From positions 1 to 26,393 of the IMG/VR virus record IMGVR_UViG_3300044941_000526: a stretch of 26,393 nucleotides of DNA; one strand, 5' to 3'. The position numbers were made by a program, and so were the translations under genes. Of the stretch, positions 8,348-15,007 are shown piece by piece. This stretch comes from a virus. The notes beneath the pieces are model-generated. The model ran no database searches. It was not told the DNA's origin and saw nothing but the letters and a program-made list of their open reading frames with translations. Position 1 is the first letter of the stretch. Each line of letters starts with the position of its first letter.

Positions 8348-8946
8348 AAGCGTATCTCCACAATCGGGATGGAATCCCACACAAAAAAGCCTGGTCCATC
8401 GGCACGCACGGCCAGCGTGTCGGTGTCGAAGCGCACAGGCACATCAAAGTCGAAATCACTGCTCACAATCACACCCGCACCAGGCGCGGCGGAAAACGTC
8501 ACCACGCCCGTGGTGTGATCCACCGAGTAGCCCGAGCCTTGCAGCACGCTGTTGAGGTAGATTTTCACTGTGCCTGACACGGGCTTCTTAATTTCCCGCA
8601 CATAGCTGTTGCTGCCGCTGGTATAGGTTTTGTTCAGCTGAAAGGTAGTCAGCGAACCGTTGCCCGTGCCAAGCGTTTGCCCCACCGCCTGATAATCGCT
8701 CCAATCTTTGAAGCGGAAACCATAGGCTTTGCCGAAACGGGCGCGGAAGAAGGCTTGCAGCGCATCCATGTCGGCTTTGCTTTTCAAGCCCGTCGAGACA
8801 TCCCAGCGGCCACGCGCCTTTTGCCAGTTCACATTGCGCTGCTCGAACCCTGAAAAGGTGGTGGTGATACTGGTGTTGAACTCCGCCCCACCGCTTGCGC
8901 CATAAGCGATTTTCGGCGGGAACTGCACTTCATGAAATGTTGGCAT
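8344..8946 (-). CDS. DUF2460 distal tail protein (GTA orfg12-like)
   Basis: This 200-residue protein begins MPTFHEVQFPPKIAYGASGG, the conserved DUF2460 opening, followed by EFNT.I..TFSGFEQRN..W..ARGRWDV. It carries the typical ADMDALQAFFRARFGKAYGF and RFKDWSDY block near residues 58-85. The C-terminal half is a beta domain ending in FVWDSIPIVEIRL. In GTA-type tails it is the distal tail ring joining tube and hub. The ATG overlaps the tape-measure stop by one base (TAATG), and the stop overlaps the DUF2163 start. Confidence 0.94.
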   Translation of the reverse strand: MPTFHEVQFPPKIAYGASGGAEFNTSITTTFSGFEQRNVNWQKARGRWDVSTGLKSKADMDALQAFFRARFGKAYGFRFKDWSDYQAVGQTLGTGNGSLTTFQLNKTYTSGSNSYVREIKKPVSGTVKIYLNSVLQGSGYSVDHTTGVVTFSAAPGAGVIVSSDFDFDVPVRFDTDTLAVRADGPGFFVWDSIPIVEIRL

Positions 8947-11144
8947 TATCCGTTCCTCGCTTTATGCCGCCCCATCTGCGCGGCAAGTTTACTCATGATC
9001 TGGCCTTGGCTTTCCATGAAGCTCTGCGCGTTCGGAGTGGTGATGTTGAAGGTGATATTGTTGCCGCCCATCTTGGTGTTTTTGGGCAGGACGGTTTCAC
9101 CCTTTTGTAAAATGGCGGGGAACTCGTCGGGCATCAGGCCATTATGGAAGCGCGGCGCACCCGCGAACGCATAAGCAGGCACAGCGCGGCGAGTTACACC
9201 CGAAACACCGACCACACCCCCATCATGGAACAGGCTACCAAAGATACTGCCGAAAATGTCACCACCGCTGCCTTTGGCAAAATCACCCAGCGCACCCGCA
9301 ATCGGTCCCGTGATTTGCTGGCGAATAAACATCCGCAAAATATCCTGCTCGATGGACTGCACCAGATCACCCAGCTTCTTGAAGGAAAACTCGCCACTGG
9401 TGACCATATCCACCAGCGTGTCCTCCACCTTGGTGGCCGCGCTGCCGAATAAATCCTCCGCGTTTTTGGCTGCGTTGGTGGCTTCATCGGCATAGCGTTT
9501 GAGCGCACGGCTTGCGCCGTCCTCCCATTTATCGCTATCGAGCAACGACTTGTTGTAAATCTCCTTGAGCTTCACCGAGTAAATCTGCTCGATTTTGTCG
9601 ATATATTCCTGGTTGGCTTCGGTCGCGCCGCCGAGATTCTCGATCAGCTTGGCTTTCCACTCATCCAGTGCCTGCTTTGCCAAATCGTAGGAAGGCTTGG
9701 TCTGCAAAAGCGCACGGTTTACTTCCTGAATGGCGCGTTTGCGGGTTTCTTCGCTGTCATCTTTTGTGCTGCCTGAAGATTTTGCCGTCGTTTTGTTGGC
9801 ATCGGCCAGCTTTGCCTTGGTGGAGGCATTGAGCGCAGCCAGTGCTTCCCGTGCAGCTTCGCTATTTGCATCCCCTTTATTGAGGGCGAGGATCTGCTTG
9901 CGTCGTTCTTCCGCATCCCGCAGGATTTTTTGGCTCGCGGTGAGCGTTATATCCTCATATTCCTTCAAATATTTCTTTTGAAGTTCAAGCAGCTGATTAT
10001 TGCGCCGCTCTGCAGCTGCTTTCTCAGCGGCCGTGCGTGCGTTTTGCGTATCTTCGTCGGCTTTCTTTTGTTCGGCGGCGATCTCGTCGTTAATCTTTTG
10101 CAGTTCGCGCTTTTTAGCCTCAAGCCCAGGCGCACTGCCAAGCACGGCAATGTCGAGCTTAGTGCCGAAGCTGTTCTGCAAATCGGCGATTTCTTCTTCA
10201 AGCTGGCTTTTTTGCTGCTCGCGGGTGGGGTTTAATGCTTCCTGCAAGCCGCGCACCGCTTTGGTGAGCAGATTCAGGCTAACTTGCGCCGCGCCCGATT
10301 CGCTGATGGTACGCCCAAAGGATTCCAGCAGATCATCCCACGCATCCCCCAGCTGGTTAGCTGCACCCGTTAAGCCTTGCGCCTGCGCGTCCGCCAGCCC
10401 TTTGGTTTTTTCTTCCAAATGCTCAAGGATAACCGCCTGCGCCGAAGCAATATCGCCTTGCTTAACAAAGTTTTCGATCACCTCTTTCTGGGTGGGTGAC
10501 AGGTCGGAAAACTTCCGCGCCAGCCTGCCAAGCCCTTCCTCGGGTGATTCCAACGCTTTGCCCAACATATCGGCGGCGGAAGGCACATCCGTTCCCAAAC
10601 GTACCGCAAGGTCTGCGGAGAGCCGCAGCGCACGGGTGAAAGTTTCACCAGCGACGTTTTGGAAAGATACCAGCGAGGAGGCAGCTTGCTGAATATCCTC
10701 TTTCTTAAAGAGCGTGTTGCCTTCCACCGCCTCACCAAGCGCGGTGATTTCCTGTGCGGTCACACCGGCGGTGAAATCGGTCGCTTTAAGGGCAGCGTTT
10801 AGTTGGTTAAGGGCTTGCTCGGCTTCCTTAAACTCTTTGATCCCACCAGCAACTGCAAGGCCGAGCGTGCCAATGACAGCGGCGGCGGCCAGCCCAACGG
10901 GACCAAGCCGCGTGAGGCTTGCCCCGAGCGAACCCGTGCCGCCTGCAAGGTTTTCCATGCCATAGCGAACTTGCTCGCTCACCACATTCACCGCCACCAG
11001 CGACTTGCTAACGGGAGCTGTGGCTTCCTTGATTTTGGCGAGCGCACGTTGTCCCGCTTCACCAGTGAGGGTTAATTCACGGCGCGTTTTATCGCCGTCA
11101 AGAACCGCTATCCTGATTGAAATGTTCTGCGTTGCTGTTGCCAT
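8946..11144 (-). CDS. Tail length tape-measure protein
   Basis: The start is placed at 11142-11144 (MATATQNISIRIAVLDG), giving 732 residues; upstream in-frame codons overlap the chaperone gene and look noncoding. A hydrophobic Ala/Gly helix lies near residues 80-100 (GLAAAAVIGTLGLAVAGG). A very long helical and coiled-coil body rich in Ala, Glu, Lys and Gln runs from about 100 to 600. The lambda-type C-terminal domain with FHDGGVVG, FHNGLMPDEFPAILQKGE and a final MSKLAAQMGRHKARNG follows. The protein sets tail length and is ejected with DNA. At the common rule of thumb of about 1.5 angstrom per residue the tail would be around 110 nm, which implies a siphophage. The gene follows the chaperone frames as in lambda. 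Confidence 0.92.
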   Translation of the reverse strand: MATATQNISIRIAVLDGDKTRRELTLTGEAGQRALAKIKEATAPVSKSLVAVNVVSEQVRYGMENLAGGTGSLGASLTRLGPVGLAAAAVIGTLGLAVAGGIKEFKEAEQALNQLNAALKATDFTAGVTAQEITALGEAVEGNTLFKKEDIQQAASSLVSFQNVAGETFTRALRLSADLAVRLGTDVPSAADMLGKALESPEEGLGRLARKFSDLSPTQKEVIENFVKQGDIASAQAVILEHLEEKTKGLADAQAQGLTGAANQLGDAWDDLLESFGRTISESGAAQVSLNLLTKAVRGLQEALNPTREQQKSQLEEEIADLQNSFGTKLDIAVLGSAPGLEAKKRELQKINDEIAAEQKKADEDTQNARTAAEKAAAERRNNQLLELQKKYLKEYEDITLTASQKILRDAEERRKQILALNKGDANSEAAREALAALNASTKAKLADANKTTAKSSGSTKDDSEETRKRAIQEVNRALLQTKPSYDLAKQALDEWKAKLIENLGGATEANQEYIDKIEQIYSVKLKEIYNKSLLDSDKWEDGASRALKRYADEATNAAKNAEDLFGSAATKVEDTLVDMVTSGEFSFKKLGDLVQSIEQDILRMFIRQQITGPIAGALGDFAKGSGGDIFGSIFGSLFHDGGVVGVSGVTRRAVPAYAFAGAPRFHNGLMPDEFPAILQKGETVLPKNTKMGGNNITFNITTPNAQSFMESQGQIMSKLAAQMGRHKARNG

Positions 11145-11487
11145 GATCGCGAATTGCCTCGTGCAACCCAGCCTCGGCATAATCCAGCAGGCGCAATAAT
11201 GCCTGTCGGTCATAGCCGAGTGCGTCGGTCACACTTAAAATGGTTGGAATGTCGAACCCCGCGATTTTACCGCTGGGATAAAGTTTGAACTGGCCGCTAC
11301 ACCGAAGCAGCACTTCCCATGCCTCGAACCCTTCCATCAAATGCGGTTCGCTTTTGAGGTAGGGGCATAACGGCTCGCCCGTACTTTCGTTTAGCTCGCC
11401 TTTGCTACACGGGAGGGCTTCGTCGTGGCATGTTCTGCAATACCCTGACCCGCCGCCGAAGTGCCATTTACAGCGAGCCCAGAGACG
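11098..11487 (-). CDS. Second half (T-type) of the tail-assembly chaperone, made by -1 frameshift
   Basis: This frame is open from well inside the first chaperone gene to a stop at 11098. It is most simply read by a -1 shift at the heptamer at 11487-11493, which would join its 129 residues to residues 1-139 of the first frame (268 in total). The segment is Cys-rich at its start (GYCRTCHDEALPCSKGE, then EPLCPYL), followed by LMEGFEAWEVLLRCSGQFKL, GFDIPTILSVTDALGYD and an amphipathic helix. The shape matches the short T extension that binds the tape measure in lambda-like phages. An independent start at 11554-11556 is possible but would overlap the first gene by 166 nt. It overlaps the tape-measure start by 47 nt. 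Confidence 0.75.
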   Translation of the reverse strand, partial: RLWARCKWHFGGGSGYCRTCHDEALPCSKGELNESTGEPLCPYLKSEPHLMEGFEAWEVLLRCSGQFKLYPSGKIAGFDIPTILSVTDALGYDRQALLRLLDYAEAGLHEAIRDHGNSNAEHFNQDSGS

Positions 11488-11903
11488 TTTCCCTCCGCGT
11501 CCAGTAGGGAAAGTGAAGCGGTGTATTTTTTCCAGAAATCCTGCGCGATGAACCAAATATCCATGAGGTCGTTCACCGCTTGGTCTTTCACCACCGCAGG
11601 CGCATCACCCGCGCTGTTCAATACGCCTTGCCACTCGATCACCGCGCCTCGTGCCATTGCCTTGATAAGCAGCGATTCCGAAAGACCGTGGCGGGTTTCT
11701 TCATCATCCACATCAGGCAAATCAGAGACATCCGCGCCCACTTCAAGGCGGGATTTACGCTCTTGCCGCCAGTCGGTGATCTGCTTGATGACGGAAGACT
11801 GCGCCGCACTCATGATAGCGGTGGAAAGTGGCCGCACCTTGAGTTTCACTTCGGCAGGCAAATCGAGCCAATACGGTTCTTTTTGTAGGTTTAATCGTAG
11901 CAT
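11391..11903 (-). CDS. Tail-assembly chaperone, first frame (G-type)
   Basis: This 170-residue acidic protein lies between the tail tube gene (9-nt gap) and the tape-measure gene, the position of lambda gpG. The N-terminus (LRLNLQKEPYWLDLPAEVKL) and mid-region helices (AIMSAAQSSVIKQITDWRQE, LSESLLIKAMARGAVIEW, VKDQAVNDLMDIWFIAQDFW) fit phage tail-assembly chaperones. The last 31 residues after the slip site (VSGLAVNGTSAAGQ onward) are low-complexity, as expected for a tail read only when no frameshift occurs. It keeps the tape measure soluble and recruits tail tube subunits. The specific Pfam family is not identified. Confidence 0.75.
   Translation of the reverse strand: MLRLNLQKEPYWLDLPAEVKLKVRPLSTAIMSAAQSSVIKQITDWRQERKSRLEVGADVSDLPDVDDEETRHGLSESLLIKAMARGAVIEWQGVLNSAGDAPAVVKDQAVNDLMDIWFIAQDFWKKYTASLSLLDAEGNVSGLAVNGTSAAGQGIAEHATTKPSRVAKAS
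11487..11493 (-). other. Programmed -1 ribosomal frameshift heptamer (GGGAAAC)
   Basis: On the minus strand the bases read GGGAAAC, and the phase is exactly G GGA AAC relative to the first chaperone frame (first G is a third codon position). This is the X XXY YYZ form needed for simultaneous slippage. It differs in only the last base from the GGGAAAG used by lambda G/GT. The -1 frame then stays open to 11098. No stem downstream was convincingly assigned. Confidence 0.8.
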
Positions 11904-11912
11904 AACGCCTCC

Positions 11913-13187
11913 TTATGGGTAGCTGGTGACATCGTTCTTCAAAACGACGGTGACGGATTTACTGAGTGCGTCGTCATAGACGGCCTGCCAGTTGAAGCTG
12001 GCCTGCACGCCACCTGGTCCCGACACGGGAATGCGCGGTCGCGGCAGATAAACTTCGTGGAATGTCCAGGTGAGTGAGAAGTTGTTCCCGTCCAACCCCG
12101 CCAGCTTGTAGGCAAGCTCTAACTCAATGGCGGTGTTGTTGATCGCGTCATCCACCAGCGTGGTGTCGGCAAAGCGCACGTCTATGCTGCCATTCACATT
12201 GATGATGGTGGGGTCAACCGCTTCAATCAGCCCATCATTGCGGATGGTCGGCACTGCCTGCAATCCGTTCGAATAGGTAAACTGTGCGCCCGTGATATTG
12301 GCCAAAGATGTGCCGTTGCGCTTGATCGAGCCGTTGAACTGGCTGAAGGGTTTATACACTCGTGCTGTGGGCGTGCCGCCTTGCGTGGATGCAAAGCGCG
12401 TTTCCCCTTGAGCGATGATGTTAAGGGTAGCGTTCGCTGCACCTGAACGCTGGAAATTCAATGCCATACTTCCCAACATGCAGCCTGTATGCACGAAATA
12501 AGCTGGCACGTTGGCATGGCCGATTTCCGCCGCGAAAGATGGAAGGCTCGCCGCGCCGCTGACGAAGGTGTGCGTGAAGCCGCCGCCTGAGAGCGTCGCA
12601 CCACTGACCACCCCGTTGGCATTGCCAGAAGCCAGCGTGAAGTTATTGCCCGTTGCCCCCAGCGTATCATGCACGATGTTGAGCTTGGTGCCGCCGCCGT
12701 TGGAATAAGTGGCAGGCGTGATGCTGGCATTGACCGAAGCGTTAAGGTCAGTTGCCAGCTGAGTGAGCGTAGCGTTCAGGTTCGCGCCGATATTGGTTTG
12801 CGTACCCGTCGCACCCGAAGCAACAAATGTCCACGTCACCCCGTTAATGGTGATGGTATGGGTTGCGCTTGGGTTTGCGGTGAAGGTGATGTCACCCGTG
12901 GCCGCCACGCCAGCCGATACAGGGTTGCCGAGTAGCAGTTGCAGCCAGCGGCCAAAGTCGCGGCCTTCCACTGGCACCACCAGATTGCCTTCGTCGTTAA
13001 TCACATCACGGAACGGCGCACGCGGTTCGCGGCCTTGCCCGAGAAGGTCAGAGGAAAGCAGGTTTTGCTCCGCGCTTAAGTCCGAAGACACAAACGCGAA
13101 CTTTTCCCAGTTACCAGTGGGTTTCACACCGTAAGTGGATTCTTTCAAGGCAAGCAACGTCGCTGCCGAGCCATAGGATCGAGCCAT
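11913..13187 (-). CDS. Major tail tube protein with inserted beta domain
   Basis: This 424-residue protein has AGGAG 8 nt upstream of its ATG. The N-terminal part (residues 1-95: SYGSAATLLALKESTYGVKP, SDLLGQGREPRAPFRDV, VPVEGRDFGRWLQLLLGNP) and the part from about 205 to the end (HTFVSGAASLPSFAAEIGH, NFQRSGAANATLNIIAQGE, KPFSQFNGSI) belong to the siphophage tail tube family. Residues about 97-205 form a Thr/Gly/Asn-rich insertion with a repeated phage/flagellin-hook type motif (ITINGVTWTFVASGATG, LTQLATDLNAS, NIVHDTLGATGNNFTLASG). It is probably a surface decoration on the tube. The gene follows the terminator-type gene by 25 nt. Confidence 0.9.
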   Translation of the reverse strand: MARSYGSAATLLALKESTYGVKPTGNWEKFAFVSSDLSAEQNLLSSDLLGQGREPRAPFRDVINDEGNLVVPVEGRDFGRWLQLLLGNPVSAGVAATGDITFTANPSATHTITINGVTWTFVASGATGTQTNIGANLNATLTQLATDLNASVNASITPATYSNGGGTKLNIVHDTLGATGNNFTLASGNANGVVSGATLSGGGFTHTFVSGAASLPSFAAEIGHANVPAYFVHTGCMLGSMALNFQRSGAANATLNIIAQGETRFASTQGGTPTARVYKPFSQFNGSIKRNGTSLANITGAQFTYSNGLQAVPTIRNDGLIEAVDPTIINVNGSIDVRFADTTLVDDAINNTAIELELAYKLAGLDGNNFSLTWTFHEVYLPRPRIPVSGPGGVQASFNWQAVYDDALSKSVTVVLKNDVTSYP

Positions 13188-13212
13188 AAGATTTACTCCT
13201 GATTAGGGTTGG

Positions 13213-13650
13213 TTAATTAAGCGGGTCGGATGTGAAGTAGCGCACCATCACCTGCACCGTGGCGGCGCGGACGCTGGCAGCTCCTTCAATCGGTTCGTCT
13301 TGAAACTCTGGTGATCTGGCCTCGACCCATTCGGCAAGCCCATCCAGTGTGCGGTTTGTGGTGATGACTCCGCTTAATGCCACCAGCAACACGTCCAACA
13401 GCGCATCGCGGGTGGCCGCATCTGGGTTTTGCACCAGCACTTCCACCGTCACCAAATGTTCGTAAATGTAGGTGAGCGGCGAAAGCAGCACTTCGGGGTC
13501 TTGGGCGATACCATCACGCATCACCATCATGCCGTTTGTCGGCACTTGCTCGGGCTTATCGAGGTTGCGATAGACCTTGAGCGTGGCTGTTTCGAGCGTT
13601 TTCAGTTTGGTGAAAAGCCGATCCAGCACCTGTTCACGTTTGCTCGGCAT
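13213..13650 (-). CDS. Tail terminator-like protein
   Basis: This 145-residue protein opens with a helical REQVLDRLFTKLKTLETATL and then strands including YRNLDKPEQVPTNGMMVMRDG. Its centre reads YEHLVTVEVLVQNPDAATRD followed by LDVLLVALSGVI. It ends RAATVQVMVRYFTSD. This alpha/beta pattern and the place between DUF6441 and tail tube match gpU-type tail terminators that cap the growing tube at the head side. Its start overlaps the end of the DUF6441 gene by 17 nt. The assignment rests on pattern and synteny, not on a catalytic motif. Confidence 0.75.
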   Translation of the reverse strand: MPSKREQVLDRLFTKLKTLETATLKVYRNLDKPEQVPTNGMMVMRDGIAQDPEVLLSPLTYIYEHLVTVEVLVQNPDAATRDALLDVLLVALSGVITTNRTLDGLAEWVEARSPEFQDEPIEGAASVRAATVQVMVRYFTSDPLN

Positions 13651-14299
13651 TGGGGGATACCTCTTTCCAATTCTTCAAAATGGTTTGTGGCAACTGGCCT
13701 TCGTGAGCGTTCACCACGGATTGATAATCCAGACGCTTTTTGAGCTTCACTTGCGGCACCAGCAGAAACATCACCACTGTGGTGAGGCCGCGCCCTGATT
13801 TGAGCGCGGATTCACTGGCTTTGCGGAAACCACCGCGCTTGCCCGTGCTGGCACGCAGGGAATCCACCACCAGCAGAGAGATTTTCCCAGGGCGATAGAC
13901 AAAGCGCAGCCGCCCCAGCGAATGCTCGGGGAAGTTTGACGGGTTAATCCGCTTTCCACCCACACCACGCTTCGGAGCGGCTTCGGTGGGGATTGCCAGA
14001 AAGAACCCATCTTTGCTTTTGATGAGCGCACCTTCATTGAAAGCACGGATCAGCTTCGGGGCTTTGGAAAATACCCAGCCCGCCGCTGAAATAGATTTCT
14101 GGCCTTTGGGATAGAGCTTGGCTTGCCAGCTTTTGGCGAGCTTATTGCCGAGTCCCGCACCCGTCACTTGCCCCCGCAGGTCATTCTTTATGCGTTCGGT
14201 CACCTCCGCCACGCCAGCAGTGACGGCGGCTTCCGCCGCCGCCTTTTGCTGCTCCATGAACTTATGAAGGTTTCCCGTGATAGCTGCTTCAATCCGCAT
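13634..14299 (-). CDS. DUF6441 neck/tail-completion protein
   Basis: This basic protein of 221 residues begins MRIEAAITGNLHKFMEQQKA with a long Ala/Glu helix (to about 45). The conserved LRGQVTGAGLGNKLAKSWQA stretch follows, then KLIRAFNEGALIKSKDGFFL and AIPTEAAPKRG. This fits the DUF6441 family found between head-tail joining and tail terminator genes in alphaproteobacterial phages. Synteny suggests the slot occupied by lambda gpZ, which completes tails and attaches them to heads. The start overlaps the preceding gene by 11 nt. Confidence 0.8.
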   Translation of the reverse strand: MRIEAAITGNLHKFMEQQKAAAEAAVTAGVAEVTERIKNDLRGQVTGAGLGNKLAKSWQAKLYPKGQKSISAAGWVFSKAPKLIRAFNEGALIKSKDGFFLAIPTEAAPKRGVGGKRINPSNFPEHSLGRLRFVYRPGKISLLVVDSLRASTGKRGGFRKASESALKSGRGLTTVVMFLLVPQVKLKKRLDYQSVVNAHEGQLPQTILKNWKEVSPNAEQT

Positions 14300-14600
14300 A
14301 ACAATCGACCTGCCAGATTAACCGCTCTGGGTCGCGGCGCGGCCTTGCTTGCGTTTTGTAGGTGATGCCGTCGATCATGAACTGGTCACCAGGCACGATG
14401 GTGGGGCAGTCAGAGACTTGGACTTCCACCACAAGGGTGTGAGTTTCAATCACTGACCCGCCCACATCCTGAAACACGTCTGGCGCACGAGTAATCACGC
14501 GCACCGAACGGTTCGCACCTAACATTGGCAAGAAAAAGGCTGGCTTTGACAGGTTGCGGTCGTTGAAAAGAGCCTGAATCGCTGTTTCAAAAGCCGTCAT
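14289..14600 (-). CDS. Head-tail joining (stopper-type) protein
   Basis: This 103-residue protein lies between the DUF2190 gene and DUF6441. Features are an N-terminal helix (TAFETAIQALFNDRNLS), then strands with ANRSVRVITRAPDVFQDVGG and the common stopper motif IVPGDQFMIDGITYKTQARP, followed by DPERLIWQVDC. This is the beta-barrel head-tail joining family (lambda gpFII / SPP1 gp16 type) that seals DNA in the head and docks the tail. Its ATG shares one base with the upstream stop (TAATG), so translation is probably coupled. Confidence 0.8.
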   Translation of the reverse strand: MTAFETAIQALFNDRNLSKPAFFLPMLGANRSVRVITRAPDVFQDVGGSVIETHTLVVEVQVSDCPTIVPGDQFMIDGITYKTQARPRRDPERLIWQVDCYAD

Positions 14601-14935
14601 TAGCTTATGAATGCAGAGTTCAGGCGCACGTTGCCCACCGTATCGCCCGAAGCAGCGGCAGCGGTAGCAACCCCGATTAGCTTGTTCGTAGCAACCGTGG
14701 TTGTGCAGTTACGCGCCGCGTTGTCCCAGTAGATTAACGCGCCGACTGTCCATGCAGCACCCGTTGCTTTCGTGAGGGTGAACACGCCGTCGGTGATCGC
14801 TTCCACCTCGGTGCTGATGGCGGCATCACCTGATGCCACACCAAAGAGGGAACCAACCAACAAGCCTTGACCAGAAGTCAGGACATACGGGGCTGTGAGG
14901 GTCAGAGTTTTGCCCTCCATTACAAAGTTCTTCAT
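14600..14935 (-). CDS. DUF2190 capsid decoration-type protein
   Basis: The start at 14933-14935 has AAGGAG about 7 nt upstream and gives 111 residues. The sequence (MKNFVMEGKTLTLTAPYVLT, then SGQGLLVGSLFGVASGDAA, WTVGALIYWDNAARN, and LIGVATAAAASGDTVGNVRL) is a clear DUF2190 member. These proteins stud capsids in many phages, and lambda gpD fills the same genomic position. It is separated from the capsid gene by a strong terminator-type hairpin and so has its own ribosome site close behind it. Confidence 0.9.
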   Translation of the reverse strand: MKNFVMEGKTLTLTAPYVLTSGQGLLVGSLFGVASGDAAISTEVEAITDGVFTLTKATGAAWTVGALIYWDNAARNCTTTVATNKLIGVATAAAASGDTVGNVRLNSAFIS

Positions 14936-14957
14936 AGGATTCTCCTTTTTTAGATAC

Positions 14958-14981
14958 AAAAAAAGCGGCTCAGGAGCCGCT
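14958..14981 (-). terminator. Intrinsic terminator between capsid and DUF2190 genes
   Basis: On the minus strand AGCGGCTC and GAGCCGCT form a perfect 8-bp stem (2-nt loop, or a 6-bp stem with loop CCTG), followed directly by seven T residues. It begins 26 nt after the capsid stop codon, and the DUF2190 ATG follows within 25 nt of the T run. It would reduce rather than abolish downstream transcription if the late antiterminator is active. Confidence 0.85.
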
Positions 14982-15007
14982 GGGTTACGTCGTCAGTTGG
15001 GAAAGGC

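Noticed and set aside
11526-11531. The AAAAAA run in the first chaperone frame as a slip site.
   Set aside because: Its phase is G AAA AAA, so the first tRNA cannot re-pair fully after a -1 shift. GGGAAAC at 11487-11493 fits the X XXY YYZ rule perfectly.
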